Of a DNA stretch of 51,885 bases, positions 8,597 to 17,794 are shown one piece after another (the first letter of the stretch is position 1; the number at the start of each line of letters is the position of its first letter). Source of the DNA: Comamonadaceae bacterium. Its GTDB lineage: Bacteria; Pseudomonadota; Gammaproteobacteria; Burkholderiales; Burkholderiaceae_C. The translations under genes were made by a program, and so were the position numbers. Where the stretch lies: contig CANFJF010000020.1 of assembly GCA_947447355.1 (NCBI GenBank), positions 1 to 51,885 of the forward strand. The letters are read 5' to 3'. Under the pieces are notes generated by a model that worked only from the letters and a program-made list of their open reading frames with translations, had not been told where the DNA came from and ran no database searches.

Positions 8597-10456
8597 ATGA
8601 AAGCTCCTACATTTCGCCCGATGACTTTTGGCGTCACCCGCGTCAACCTGCGGGACGCTGTGCCTGGCGTACATTACTTGAAAGCCGATCAGGCACTGGC
8701 GGATTACCCGGTACGGATGACAGATCGTCTGCAGCATTGGGCAGAGACCGCGCCGGATCGTGTCTTTATCGCTCGCCGCGAAAAGCTCGCGGGCGGCGGC
8801 AGCGGTGAATGGCAAGAGATCAGTTATGCACAAGCTTGGGCCAGTGCCCGCAGCATCGCCCAAGCCCTGATCGACCGAGGGCTGAGCGCTGAGCGGCCGG
8901 TGGCGATTCTGTCTGAAAACGACCTGGAGCATGCGCTGCTGTCATTGGGTTGTCTGGTGGCGGGTGTGCCGTTTGTCCCCACTTCTCCGCCTTATTCGCT
9001 GGTCAGCCAGGACTACGACAAACTGCGCCATGTTCTGAAGACAGTCACCCCCGGTTTGGTGTTTGCAGCGGATGCCACTCGCTATGCCAAAGCCATCACG
9101 GCGACCGTTGGCGCAGAGACAGACGTTATTTTGATGCACGGTGAGTTGAGCGATCGGGCCAGTACCTCGTTTCAATCACTGCTGGACACGGTGGCGACGC
9201 CTGCGGTGGACGCCGCGATGGCGGCCACGGGACCCGACACGATCACCAAGTTTCTCTTCACCAGCGGCTCTACCAAAATGCCGAAGGCGGTGATCAACAC
9301 CCAGCGCATGTGGTGCGCCAACCAGCAGCAAATGATTCAAAGCATGCCCGTGCTGGCCGAGCAGCCATTGGTGTTGGTGGACTGGTTGCCATGGAACCAT
9401 ACCTTCGGTGGCAACCACAATTTTGGCATGGTGATTTACAACGGCGGTACGCTGTACATCGACGACGGCAAGCCAACCCCCGCCTTGATGGCCGAGACCT
9501 TGCGTAACTTGCGTGACATCGCCCCCACGGTTTACTTCAATGTGCCCACCGGTTTTGAGGCCATCTCCAACGCGATGAAGACCGATGCTGCATTGCGCAG
9601 CAAACTTTTGTCACGCGTGAAAATGTTCTTTTATTCGGGGGCTGCGCTGGCACAACCTATTTGGGATGGCTTGTACGAATCCCAGGAAAAAGAAATCGGA
9701 GAGCGCATCGTGATGGCCACCGGATTGGGCATGACGGAGTCGGGGCCGTTTGCGATTTTTGTCACCAACCCCAACGTCAAGGCAGGCGACTTGGGTGTGC
9801 CAACACCGGGCATGGAGCTCAAATTGGTTGACATGGATGGGAAGACGGAAGTGCGCTACCGCGGCCCCAACATCACACCGGGTTACTGGCGCGCGCCTGA
9901 CGAGACGGCAGCGAACTTCGACGAAGAAGGCTACTTTTGCTCGGGTGATGCGGTCAAGTGGATCGATGAAACCGACATCCACCAAGGCTTGAAGTTCGAT
10001 GGCCGGATCGCCGAAGACTTCAAGCTGGCCACGGGCACATTCGTCAGCGTCGGTCCGCTGCGCGCCAAGATCATCGCGGCGGGTGCGCCCTACATCCAAG
10101 ACGTCGTGCTGACCGGCATCAACCTCAAGGAAGTTGGCGCCATGGTGTTTCCAACGCAGGCGGTTCGGACCTTGAGCGGTCTGGACGCCTCGGTGCCGAT
10201 GGCCGATGTGCTGGCCAGCGCGCCCGTCAACGCGCAGTTCCAAAAAATCATCAACCAACTGGCTTTGAGCGCCACCGGCAGCGCCAGTCGCATTGCCCGC
10301 ATGTGTCTGCTGGCTGAGCCGCCGACCATCGATCGCAGCGAGGTCACGGACAAGGGCTCCATCAACCAGCGCGCCGTACTGACGCACCGTGCCGACACTG
10401 TGGACGCTTTGCATGCGGACAAACTGCACGTCATTCTGAAACCCATCACGGCTTGA
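8597..10456 (+). CDS. Feruloyl-CoA synthetase-like CoA ligase
   Basis: An AMP-forming ligase, 619 residues, close to the Fcs (feruloyl-CoA synthetase) group. The phosphate-binding loop FTSGSTKMPKAVIN and the following VDWLPWNHTFGGNHNFG are characteristic of that group, as is TPTVYFNVP-like sequence around residue 310 (IAPTVYFNVPTGFEA). A late YFCSGDAVKW segment carries the adenylate-contacting aspartate. The enzyme would activate a hydroxycinnamic or related aryl-propanoic acid to its CoA ester, the entry step of the cluster. The exact ring substitution it prefers cannot be deduced. Confidence 0.88.
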   Translation: MKAPTFRPMTFGVTRVNLRDAVPGVHYLKADQALADYPVRMTDRLQHWAETAPDRVFIARREKLAGGGSGEWQEISYAQAWASARSIAQALIDRGLSAERPVAILSENDLEHALLSLGCLVAGVPFVPTSPPYSLVSQDYDKLRHVLKTVTPGLVFAADATRYAKAITATVGAETDVILMHGELSDRASTSFQSLLDTVATPAVDAAMAATGPDTITKFLFTSGSTKMPKAVINTQRMWCANQQQMIQSMPVLAEQPLVLVDWLPWNHTFGGNHNFGMVIYNGGTLYIDDGKPTPALMAETLRNLRDIAPTVYFNVPTGFEAISNAMKTDAALRSKLLSRVKMFFYSGAALAQPIWDGLYESQEKEIGERIVMATGLGMTESGPFAIFVTNPNVKAGDLGVPTPGMELKLVDMDGKTEVRYRGPNITPGYWRAPDETAANFDEEGYFCSGDAVKWIDETDIHQGLKFDGRIAEDFKLATGTFVSVGPLRAKIIAAGAPYIQDVVLTGINLKEVGAMVFPTQAVRTLSGLDASVPMADVLASAPVNAQFQKIINQLALSATGSASRIARMCLLAEPPTIDRSEVTDKGSINQRAVLTHRADTVDALHADKLHVILKPITA

Positions 10457-10469
10457 AAGCTAAAACGCA

Positions 10470-11726
10470 ATGACATCAAGCAAAGGTTTCTTCTCCCACT
10501 TCGACGACGTCTGGATGCTCGACGGCGTGCGCACGCCGATGGTCGATTACTGCGGCGCACTCGGCCATATTTCGCCGACCGATCTGGGCATCAAGGCGGC
10601 GCGTGCCGTGTTGGCGCGCAGTGGTGTTCCGGGGGGGCACATCGGCGCGGTGATTGCGGGCAACATGGCCCCTGGCGACTTTGACCAATTCTTTTTACCG
10701 CGCCATATTGGTTTGTACGCCGGCGTGCCCGTCGAGGTGCCCGCCCTCATGGCGCAGCGCATTTGCGGCACCGGGTTTGAGTTGTTTCGCCAAGCCGGCG
10801 AGAGCATTCAAAGTGGCGCGTGCGAAGCGGCATTGGTGGTCGGCACCGAAAGCATGACGCGCAACCCGATTGCTGCTTTCAGTCACCGCACGGGCTTCAA
10901 ATTGGGCGCTCCGGTGGACTTCAAGGACTACATGTGGGAAGCCTTGAAGGACCCGGCGGCCGGCATCAACATGATCCAGACGGCCGAGAACCTGGCTAAA
11001 AAATACAGCATCAGCCGAGAGCAGGTCGACGAATTTGCCTCGGCCTCGTTTGCCAAAGCGGTGGCGGCGCAGCAAGCCGGTTTTCATGCGGGTGAGATCG
11101 TCCCGGTGATCACCGAAAAATTCGAGCTCGAGGGGTACCAATCCCGCGGCATCAAGCTGCAAGGAAAAATCACCGAAGTCGCACAAGACACGCATGCCCG
11201 CATTTCGCCCGCCGACGTGCTGGCCAAGCTGCGCTCCGTCTACGAAGGTGGCGTTCAAACAGGCGGCAACAGCGCGGCGCTGGTCGACGCGGCTGCAGCC
11301 GCTGTGGTGGCGTCGGGTCGCTATGCCAAAACACACGGCAAAAAACCGATGGCGCGTGTGGTGGCGGCTGCCGTTGTCGGCGTGCCGCCAGAGATCATGG
11401 GCATTGGCCCGGCTCCGGCCATTCGTCTGCTGCTGGAACGCGCCGGCTTGAGGCTGGATCAAATTGGTCGTTTTGAAATCAATGAAGCCCAGGGCGCGCA
11501 GACGCTCGCTGTGGGTCGCGAATTAGGCTTGGACTTGAGTCTGCTCAACGTCAATGGCGGTGCCATCGCGCTGGGTCACCCGCTGGCCACCACCGGTGTG
11601 CGCTTGACCATCACGTTGGCACGTGAACTCCAACGCGCTAACAAACGCTGGGGCATTGCGTCGGCCTGTATTGGCGGCGGCCAAGGCATTGCACTGCTGC
11701 TTGAAAATCCGGAAAGTGCGACATGA
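10470..11726 (+). CDS. Thiolase (acetyl-CoA acyltransferase)
   Basis: A thiolase of 418 residues. The nucleophilic cysteine is in QRICGTGFE (about Cys99), the histidine in GGAIALGHPLATTG, and the second cysteine in ACIGGGQGIA. The usual NEAFA motif reads NEAQGAQ. It follows the ligase by 13 bases and overlaps the SDR start by four. It could release acetyl-CoA from a 3-aryl-3-oxopropanoyl-CoA, giving an aroyl-CoA. The amidohydrolase at 6794 offers an alternative hydrolytic route to the same cut. Confidence 0.88.
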   Translation: MTSSKGFFSHFDDVWMLDGVRTPMVDYCGALGHISPTDLGIKAARAVLARSGVPGGHIGAVIAGNMAPGDFDQFFLPRHIGLYAGVPVEVPALMAQRICGTGFELFRQAGESIQSGACEAALVVGTESMTRNPIAAFSHRTGFKLGAPVDFKDYMWEALKDPAAGINMIQTAENLAKKYSISREQVDEFASASFAKAVAAQQAGFHAGEIVPVITEKFELEGYQSRGIKLQGKITEVAQDTHARISPADVLAKLRSVYEGGVQTGGNSAALVDAAAAAVVASGRYAKTHGKKPMARVVAAAVVGVPPEIMGIGPAPAIRLLLERAGLRLDQIGRFEINEAQGAQTLAVGRELGLDLSLLNVNGGAIALGHPLATTGVRLTITLARELQRANKRWGIASACIGGGQGIALLLENPESAT

Positions 11727-12508
11727 AAATACAAGGACAAACAGCACTCGTCACCGGCGGCGGCTCCGGTCTGGGTGAGGCGACGGCGCATGAACTCGCC
11801 CGACTAGGCGCGCGCGTCGCGTTGCTCGACGTGAACCTTGCACAGGCCGACAAAGTCGCGGCAGATATCAATGCAGCCTATGGCGAAGGCAGCGCCGTCG
11901 CCTGCCCTTGCGACATCACCCACACAGACAGTCTTCAAGCGGCGATAGACCAAGCCACCGCCGCACTCGGCCCGGCCCGCATGCTGATGAGCATCGCCGG
12001 TATCGGTGTGGCGAAACGCGTGATCGCCAAAGACGGCTCGCCTGCACCGCTGGAAGATTTTGTGCGCGTGATCAACGTCAACTTGATTGGCACCTACAAC
12101 GCGGCCCGTTTGTTTGCCGCAGCCTGCGCCAAACTGGCACCGATGGAAGACGGCGAGCGCGGCGTGATGGTCTTGACCGCCTCGGTCGCGGCCTTTGATG
12201 GCCAAGTGGGCCAGCAGGCCTACAGCGCCTCTAAAAGCGGCGTGGTCGGTATGACCTTGCCAATGGCGCGTGACTTGGCGCAATACGGCATTCGGGTCTG
12301 CACCATCGCCCCCGGCCTGTTCGCCACACCGCTGATGAAGACACTGCCTGAGCCGGTGCAAGCGTCGCTGGCCGCCAGCATTCCTTTTCCGGCGCGTCTT
12401 GGCAAGCCTGAAGAGTTTGCGCAATTGGCCAGCCACATCGTCACCAACATGCACTTGAATGGCGAAGTCATTCGCCTGGATGGCGCACTGCGCATGGCGC
12501 CACGCTAA
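11723..12508 (+). CDS. SDR-family 3-hydroxyacyl-CoA dehydrogenase
   Basis: A short-chain dehydrogenase of 261 residues resembling the HSD17B10/type II 3-hydroxyacyl-CoA dehydrogenases. Visible motifs are the cofactor site VTGGGSGLGEA, an NAG-like MSIAGIG, an active-site serine in VLTASVAAFDG and the YSASK pair. The long insertion around residues 95-110 and the IAPGLFATPLM segment fit that group. Translation is coupled to the thiolase by an ATGA overlap. It would oxidise 3-hydroxy-3-arylpropanoyl-CoA to the 3-oxo ester. Confidence 0.85.
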   Translation: MKIQGQTALVTGGGSGLGEATAHELARLGARVALLDVNLAQADKVAADINAAYGEGSAVACPCDITHTDSLQAAIDQATAALGPARMLMSIAGIGVAKRVIAKDGSPAPLEDFVRVINVNLIGTYNAARLFAAACAKLAPMEDGERGVMVLTASVAAFDGQVGQQAYSASKSGVVGMTLPMARDLAQYGIRVCTIAPGLFATPLMKTLPEPVQASLAASIPFPARLGKPEEFAQLASHIVTNMHLNGEVIRLDGALRMAPR

Positions 12509-12523
12509 ACCCACAAAAGAATC

Positions 12524-12943
12524 ATGACCAAAACTGTCGTTTATGAAGTCAACGTGATGTTCGGCGATTGCGATCCGGCCGGCATTGTGTTCTTTCCGAA
12601 TTTCTCCAAATGGATGGATGCTTCGTCGCTGAACTTTTTCGTCCAGTGCGGCGTGCAGCCGTGGCGTGAGTTGGTCAAAACCACCGGCATCATCGGCACA
12701 CCCTTGCTTGAGATTCACACCAAATTTTCACGTCCTGCGACCTATGGTGAAACGCTGCAAATTCACACCTCGGTGGAAGAATGGCGGGACAAAGTGTTCG
12801 TCCACAAGCACGTGGTCAAACGCGGAGACGACATGCTCTGCGAAGGCACTGAAACACGGGCTTTTTGCACGCGCCACCCCGAGCATGCCGACCGCATCAA
12901 GGCCATACCCGTGCCTGAATTCATCAAGAGTCTGTGCTCATAA
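12524..12943 (+). CDS. 4-hydroxybenzoyl-CoA thioesterase (4HBT)
   Basis: A hot-dog-fold thioesterase of 139 residues. The N-terminal motif FGDCDPAGIVFFPNF places aspartate at residue 17, the same number as the catalytic Asp17 of Pseudomonas CBS3 4-hydroxybenzoyl-CoA thioesterase. Further resemblance (CGVQPWRELV, IIGTPLLE, EWRDKVFV, IPVPEFI..LCS) runs through the whole chain. It would free 4-hydroxybenzoate from its CoA ester, which suggests that coumarate-like substrates are shortened here. The next gene, 64 bases on, is the transporter binding protein. Confidence 0.88.
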   Translation: MTKTVVYEVNVMFGDCDPAGIVFFPNFSKWMDASSLNFFVQCGVQPWRELVKTTGIIGTPLLEIHTKFSRPATYGETLQIHTSVEEWRDKVFVHKHVVKRGDDMLCEGTETRAFCTRHPEHADRIKAIPVPEFIKSLCS

Positions 12944-13007
12944 AAGAGCCGTGTAAGCTCGCCACTTTCCCCTCAACGCTACTTAAACTTATCAGGAGAC
13001 AACCACC

Positions 13008-14141
13008 ATGAAGAACTTTAAAACACTCGTTGCAATGGCCGTCGCGGCCTTGGTCACTGGCGCGGCGCAAGCTGACATCACGGTCGGCGTGAGCCTGCCT
13101 TTGACTGGCCCGGCCTCCGGTCTTGGTATCCCGATGAAGAACCAGATCGCCTTGTGGCCTGCCAGCATTGCAGGCGAGAAGATGAAATACATCGTGCTCG
13201 ATGACGCGACCGATCCGACCAATGGCGTCAAGAACGCGCGCCGTTTTGTGACCGATGAAAAAGTCGATTTGATCATTGGCTCTGCCGCCACACCGGTCGG
13301 CATCGCGATGGCCGACGTCGCCATGGAAAGCCAAACGCCCCAACTGTTGGCAACGCCCGCTGGCCTGCCACCCGGGAAAGACGCGTGGAGCTTTCGCCTG
13401 CCGCAATCCAACTCGGTCATGTCGCACGCCATGGTGGAGCACATGAAAAAGCAAGGCGTCAAAACCGTCGGCTTTTTGGGTTACACGGATGCCTACGGCG
13501 AAGGCTGGTTGAAAGAATTTACGCCTATCGCGGAAAAAGCGGGCATCAAGGTCATCGCCGCTGAGCGCTTTGGCCGGACCGACACCAGTGTCACAGCGCA
13601 AGCGCTCAAGCTGACATCCGCCAACCCTGATGCGATGCTGATCGTTGCCTCTGGCAGCGGCGCGGCTATGCCGCACATGGCGATCGTCGACCGTGGTTTC
13701 AAAGGCAAGATTTACCAAACGCACGCAGCCGCTACACGCGACTTGATGCGCGTTGGCGGCAAAGCGGTCGAAGGCTCTTACGTGGTCTCTGGCCCGGTCA
13801 TTGCACCAGAGCAACTGCCCGACAGCCATCCTTCCAAAAAACTGGCCCTTGATTTTGTGCAGAAGTACGAAAAAGTGTATGGAGCAGGCAGCCGTAACCA
13901 GTTCGCGGGTCATGCCTACGATGCCGAAATCGTCATGCAAAAAGTCATTCCGGTGGCGCTGAAAAAAGGCAAGCCAGGCACCCAAGAGTTCCGTACAGCG
14001 CTGCGTGATGCGATTGAAACAATGGGCCGAACCAACTTTGCCCACGGCATCATGAACTGGACCAAGCAAGACCATTGGGGCTTCACCAACGAGACCGGCG
14101 TCATCGTCAAGGTTGTCAATGGTGATTGGAAAATGGAATAA
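13008..14141 (+). CDS. HAAT ABC transporter binding protein (hydroxycinnamate-type)
   Basis: Periplasmic binding protein, 377 residues, with a clear signal peptide (MKNFKTLVAMAVAALVTGAAQA) and the family opening ITVGVSLPLTGPASGLG. The ribosome site AGGAG (12994-12998) lies ten bases before the ATG. Being inside a CoA-ligase/hydratase cluster, it parallels the CouP binding protein of Rhodopseudomonas palustris, which binds cinnamic acid derivatives. The ligand is inferred. The gene is followed by a stem-loop (14158-14193), as are the other two HAAT binding-protein genes of the window. Confidence 0.9.
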   Translation: MKNFKTLVAMAVAALVTGAAQADITVGVSLPLTGPASGLGIPMKNQIALWPASIAGEKMKYIVLDDATDPTNGVKNARRFVTDEKVDLIIGSAATPVGIAMADVAMESQTPQLLATPAGLPPGKDAWSFRLPQSNSVMSHAMVEHMKKQGVKTVGFLGYTDAYGEGWLKEFTPIAEKAGIKVIAAERFGRTDTSVTAQALKLTSANPDAMLIVASGSGAAMPHMAIVDRGFKGKIYQTHAAATRDLMRVGGKAVEGSYVVSGPVIAPEQLPDSHPSKKLALDFVQKYEKVYGAGSRNQFAGHAYDAEIVMQKVIPVALKKGKPGTQEFRTALRDAIETMGRTNFAHGIMNWTKQDHWGFTNETGVIVKVVNGDWKME

Positions 14142-14157
14142 AACGCTCGCCAGCGTG

Positions 14158-14193
14158 GCCCGCTAGAACGCCTTTCAGGTCGACCTAGCGGGC
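14158..14193 (+). promoter_or_regulatory. Stem-loop after the binding-protein gene
   Basis: A perfect nine-base inverted repeat (GCCCGCTAG at 14158-14166, CTAGCGGGC at 14185-14193) with an 18-base loop. A short pyrimidine-rich stretch (TTTCCTTTTTAG) starts about eight bases later, so partial termination is possible. It sits between the binding-protein stop and the permease start at 14234, the same place as the stem-loops at 2329 and 32871. Confidence 0.65.
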
Positions 14194-14233
14194 ATGGCTT
14201 ATTTCCTTTTTAGTTTTCAACCAAGGGTTGGTC

Positions 14234-15274
14234 ATGGATACCTCGATCGCCAGCATTTTGTTGCTGGACGGGCTCATCAATGGGTCTATTTATGCCCTTT
14301 TGGGTCTGGCCACCGTGCTGGTGTTCACCGTCACGCGGGTTATTTTTATCCCGCAAGGTGAGTTCGTCGCCTATGGCGCATTGACACTGGCTATTTTGCA
14401 AACCGGCAAAATTCCCGGCACAGTCTGGCTGCTGCTCATTTTGGCGGGCGTTGCCTCATTGATGGACATGACCAGCGCTTGGCAGCGGCATCGCAATGGC
14501 CTGGCTGCTTTGATGGCCGGCGTGAAGACTCTCCTCCTGCCGGGCGCGATTGCAGGCCTGACCGCTTGGGCCGCACCCCAGCAGTTTCCGTTGACGGTTC
14601 AAGCCTTGTTGAGCGTGGCCATCGTGACGGCCTTTGGACCGTTGGTTTATCGGGTGGCCTTTCAGTCGTTGGAAGCCGCCACACCCTTGGTGTTGCTGAT
14701 TGTCGCGGTCGGCGTGCACTTCGCCATGACCGGACTGGGCTTGCTGTTTTTTGGCGCTGAAGGTTTTCGCAATCCATCGTTCTGGGATATCCGATTGCCG
14801 CTGGGGCCGGTGGTGTTGTCAGGGCAAACCATCATCATCTTCACGGCCTCGTTGGCGCTGATCGTCATGTTGTGGCTGTTTTTTGAGCGCTCCCTGTATG
14901 GCAAAGCCTTGCGGGCGACAGCGGTGAATCGTCTGGGTGCACGTTTGATGGGCATTTCATCGCACAGCGCCGGACAACTCACCTTTGCCATGGCGGCCTT
15001 GATTGGCGCCTTGTCGGGCCTGTTGATCGGGCCGACCACCACGGTGTTTTACGACTCCGGCTTTTTGATCGGCCTCAAGGGCTTTGTTGCCGCGGTGATC
15101 GCCGGCTTGTCGAGCTACCCGGGCGCCCTGCTAGGTGCCTTGTTTGTCGGCATCGTCGAAGCGTTTGGTTCCTTTTGGGCCAGTGCCTTCAAAGAGGTGA
15201 TCGTGTTCACGCTCATTTTGCCAATTTTGCTGTGGCGCTCGCTGCAGAGCGGCACTTCAGACGAGGACCATTGA
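14234..15274 (+). CDS. HAAT ABC transporter permease, LivH type
   Basis: A LivH-family permease of 346 residues, longer than the usual 290. The extra length is in the loop around residues 75-115 (MDMTSAWQRHRNGLAAL and the following hydrophobic segment). The opening DGLINGSIYALLGLATVLVFTVTRV is the family signature, and GFVAAVIAGLSSYPGALLGA is the coupling region. The ATG at 14234 is preferred over a TTG two codons upstream. One base separates it from the fused permease-ATPase gene. Confidence 0.88.
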   Translation: MDTSIASILLLDGLINGSIYALLGLATVLVFTVTRVIFIPQGEFVAYGALTLAILQTGKIPGTVWLLLILAGVASLMDMTSAWQRHRNGLAALMAGVKTLLLPGAIAGLTAWAAPQQFPLTVQALLSVAIVTAFGPLVYRVAFQSLEAATPLVLLIVAVGVHFAMTGLGLLFFGAEGFRNPSFWDIRLPLGPVVLSGQTIIIFTASLALIVMLWLFFERSLYGKALRATAVNRLGARLMGISSHSAGQLTFAMAALIGALSGLLIGPTTTVFYDSGFLIGLKGFVAAVIAGLSSYPGALLGALFVGIVEAFGSFWASAFKEVIVFTLILPILLWRSLQSGTSDEDH

Positions 15275-15275
15275 C

Positions 15276-17042
15276 ATGTTGGCTAGACGCTATGGATTGC
15301 TCGCACTGGTCATCGCCATCGTGCTGGTGGCCGTGCTGCCGTTGCCAGATTTTTGGATCACGCAGCTCAACTACATTGCCTTGTACAGCCTCGTCTGCTT
15401 GGGCTTGGTGCTGCTGACGGGTGTCGCCGGCTTGACTTCCTTTGGACAAGCGGCCTTCGTTGGTATCGGCGCTTACAGCACCGCTTGGCTGACACTCAAT
15501 ACGGGCTTGTCGCCCTGGGTGACGCTGTTTATCGGTCTCGCTATCACGGGGATTTCGGCCCTGATCGTGGCGGGTATCACGCTGCGCATGTCGGGTCACT
15601 TTCTGCCATTGGCGACCATTGCCTGGGGCTTGTCGCTGTACTACCTGATGGGCAATTTGGATGCGCTGGGCAAGTACGACGGCTTGCTGGGGATTCAAAC
15701 ACTGTCGCTGTTTGGCATCGAGTTGGGCCAGGGCCGCGGCTTCTTTTTGTTCGCCTGGTCGGTCGTGGTGCTGGCGGCGCTGGCAATCCTCCATTTGCTG
15801 GACTCGCGCCCGGGCCGCGCCATGCGGTCCCTGCGCACCGGCACCCAGATGGCCGAAGCCATGGGTGTCAACACCTTGCGCTACAAGATCATTATTTTTG
15901 TGATCGCCGCGCTGTTGGCATCGGTTTCAGGTTGGTTGTTTGCGCACTTTCAGCGCTCCGTCAACCCGTCGCCCTTCGGTCTCAAGATGGGTATCGAATA
16001 CCTGTTCATGACGGTGGTCGGCGGTGTTGGTTATGTCTGGGGCGCCATCACCGGTGCCTTGTTAACCAAACTGCTGGAAGACGAGTTGCAGGTGCTGTTA
16101 CCCATGTTGATTGGCACCAGCGGCAGCTATGAAACGATCGTCTTCGGCATTGTCTTGGTGCTCACGCTGAAGTTTTTGCCCAACGGGCTGTGGTCATTGG
16201 TGGCGCAAAAACTGCCCCGCCCAGAGCGCCCGATGGACTGGGCCAATGCCCCGGCACTGAGCGAGCGCAATAAGCCAGCGACAGGCGAGTTGGTGTTGGA
16301 GGTGCAAGCCATTCGCAAACAGTTTGGCGGCTTGGTGGCCGTCAACGACATTGGCTTCCAGATCAAGGCCGGGCAAATTGTGGGGCTGATCGGACCGAAC
16401 GGTGCGGGCAAGTCCACCACCTTCAACCTGATCACCGGCGTCTTGTCGCTGACCAGTGGCAAGGTTGTTTTCCGGGGTGAAGACATCAGCGGTCTGCGCT
16501 CCCGCGAGATCGCCAGCCGAGGCATGTCGCGCACCTTCCAACACGTCAAGATGATCCCCGACATGACGGTGCTAGAGAATGTCGCGCTGGGCGCTCATCT
16601 GCGAGGTCGCAAGGATGTGGTGTCCGCCATGACCCGCTTGAACCTTGACGAGGAGCGTCAGTTACTGCGTGAAGCACAGCGTCAACTGGAACGCATCGGC
16701 ATGGGCGCGCATCTGCACGAACAAGCCGGCAACCTGGCCATGGGTCCGCAACGCCTGATGGAAATTGCCCGCGCCCTGTGCAGTGACCCCGCGCTGTTGT
16801 TGCTGGACGAACCCGCCGCCGGATTGCGCCACAAAGAAAAACAGGCCTTGGCCGATGTGCTGCGCCAACTGCGCGGTGAAGGCATGAGCATTTTGCTGGT
16901 CGAGCACGACATGGACTTGGTGATGGACGTCTGCGACCACTTGGTGGTGATGGAGTTTGGCACCTTGCTGACCGAGGGCACACCGCTTGAAATTCAGCAA
17001 AGCCCGGCAGTGCGAGCCGCCTATCTTGGCACTGAACATTGA
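15276..17042 (+). CDS. Fused LivM permease - LivG ATPase
   Basis: A 588-residue fusion. Residues 1 to about 310 are a LivM-type membrane domain (GVAGLTSFGQAAFVGIGAYS; late GGVGYVWGAI). After a linker (about 310-340) comes a LivG-type ATPase with Walker A GPNGAGKST, signature LAMGPQRLME, Walker B LLLLDEPAAGL and H-loop VEHDMD. The signature has Pro-Gln where most have Gly-Gln-Gln, but the glycine remains. Such fusions occur in transporters for aromatic acids. The arrangement fixes one ATPase to one permease, with the partner ATPase encoded next at 17054. Confidence 0.9.
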   Translation: MLARRYGLLALVIAIVLVAVLPLPDFWITQLNYIALYSLVCLGLVLLTGVAGLTSFGQAAFVGIGAYSTAWLTLNTGLSPWVTLFIGLAITGISALIVAGITLRMSGHFLPLATIAWGLSLYYLMGNLDALGKYDGLLGIQTLSLFGIELGQGRGFFLFAWSVVVLAALAILHLLDSRPGRAMRSLRTGTQMAEAMGVNTLRYKIIIFVIAALLASVSGWLFAHFQRSVNPSPFGLKMGIEYLFMTVVGGVGYVWGAITGALLTKLLEDELQVLLPMLIGTSGSYETIVFGIVLVLTLKFLPNGLWSLVAQKLPRPERPMDWANAPALSERNKPATGELVLEVQAIRKQFGGLVAVNDIGFQIKAGQIVGLIGPNGAGKSTTFNLITGVLSLTSGKVVFRGEDISGLRSREIASRGMSRTFQHVKMIPDMTVLENVALGAHLRGRKDVVSAMTRLNLDEERQLLREAQRQLERIGMGAHLHEQAGNLAMGPQRLMEIARALCSDPALLLLDEPAAGLRHKEKQALADVLRQLRGEGMSILLVEHDMDLVMDVCDHLVVMEFGTLLTEGTPLEIQQSPAVRAAYLGTEH

Positions 17043-17053
17043 GGACGCCTGAC

Positions 17054-17794
17054 ATGACAACGCCACTTCTTCGTGTCCAAAATCTGCGTGCCGGCTACGG
17101 CCGAGCCGAGGTTTTGCACGGCATCAATCTGCACGCCGACAAGGGCAGCGTGATCACGGTGATCGGACCCAATGGCGCTGGTAAATCCACCTTGCTCAAT
17201 ACGCTGATGGGTGTTCTGCCTGGACGCGGAACCATTGAATTCAACGGTCAGGACGTCAGCGCCCTCACGCTCGAAGACCGTGTGATGTTGGGTATTTCTC
17301 TGGTGCCGGAGCGGCGTGAATTGTTCGGCACAATGTCGGTTGAGGACAACCTCGTGCTGGGTGCGTTCCGCCAAGTGAGGCAAAAAAACAAACTCTGGCG
17401 TGAACAGATTCATGTGGTGTATGACCTCTTTCCGCGCCTGCTTGAGAGGCGTTCTCAAATGGCCGGCACCTTGTCCGGTGGCGAGCGTCAAATGTTGGCG
17501 GTCGGCCGCGCCTTGATGGCTCGCCCGGCTTTGCTGATGCTGGACGAACCGAGTCTGGGTTTGGCCCCCTTGGTGGTGAAGGAAATTTTCCGCACGATCG
17601 ATGGTCTGCGCAATACCGGCGTGACCACGCTGTTGGTCGAACAAAACGCCCGCGCGGCGTTAGAAACCGCGGACGACGGCTATGTGCTGGAAATGGGTGA
17701 GATCGCACTACACGGACCCGCCAAAGAATTGGCCACCGATTCACGCGTGATCGACACCTATTTGGGCGCCGCCCGAAAGAAAGAGGCCGCATGA
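17054..17794 (+). CDS. HAAT ABC transporter ATPase, LivF type
   Basis: An ATPase subunit of 246 residues with Walker A GPNGAGKST, signature LSGGERQM, Walker B LLMLDEPSLGLAP and switch LLVEQNAR, all canonical for LivF. The ATG at 17054 follows GAGGAC; an in-frame start at 17039 would overlap the previous stop but has no better site. It overlaps the acyl-CoA dehydrogenase start by four bases (ATGA), which ties uptake and catabolism into one message. Confidence 0.9.
   Translation: MTTPLLRVQNLRAGYGRAEVLHGINLHADKGSVITVIGPNGAGKSTLLNTLMGVLPGRGTIEFNGQDVSALTLEDRVMLGISLVPERRELFGTMSVEDNLVLGAFRQVRQKNKLWREQIHVVYDLFPRLLERRSQMAGTLSGGERQMLAVGRALMARPALLMLDEPSLGLAPLVVKEIFRTIDGLRNTGVTTLLVEQNARAALETADDGYVLEMGEIALHGPAKELATDSRVIDTYLGAARKKEAA

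Noticed and set aside
12924..14075. Long open frame on the minus strand (about 380 codons)
   Set aside because: Fully antisense to the binding-protein gene 13008-14141, has no recognisable domain, and has the biased composition expected from the opposite strand of a high-GC gene.
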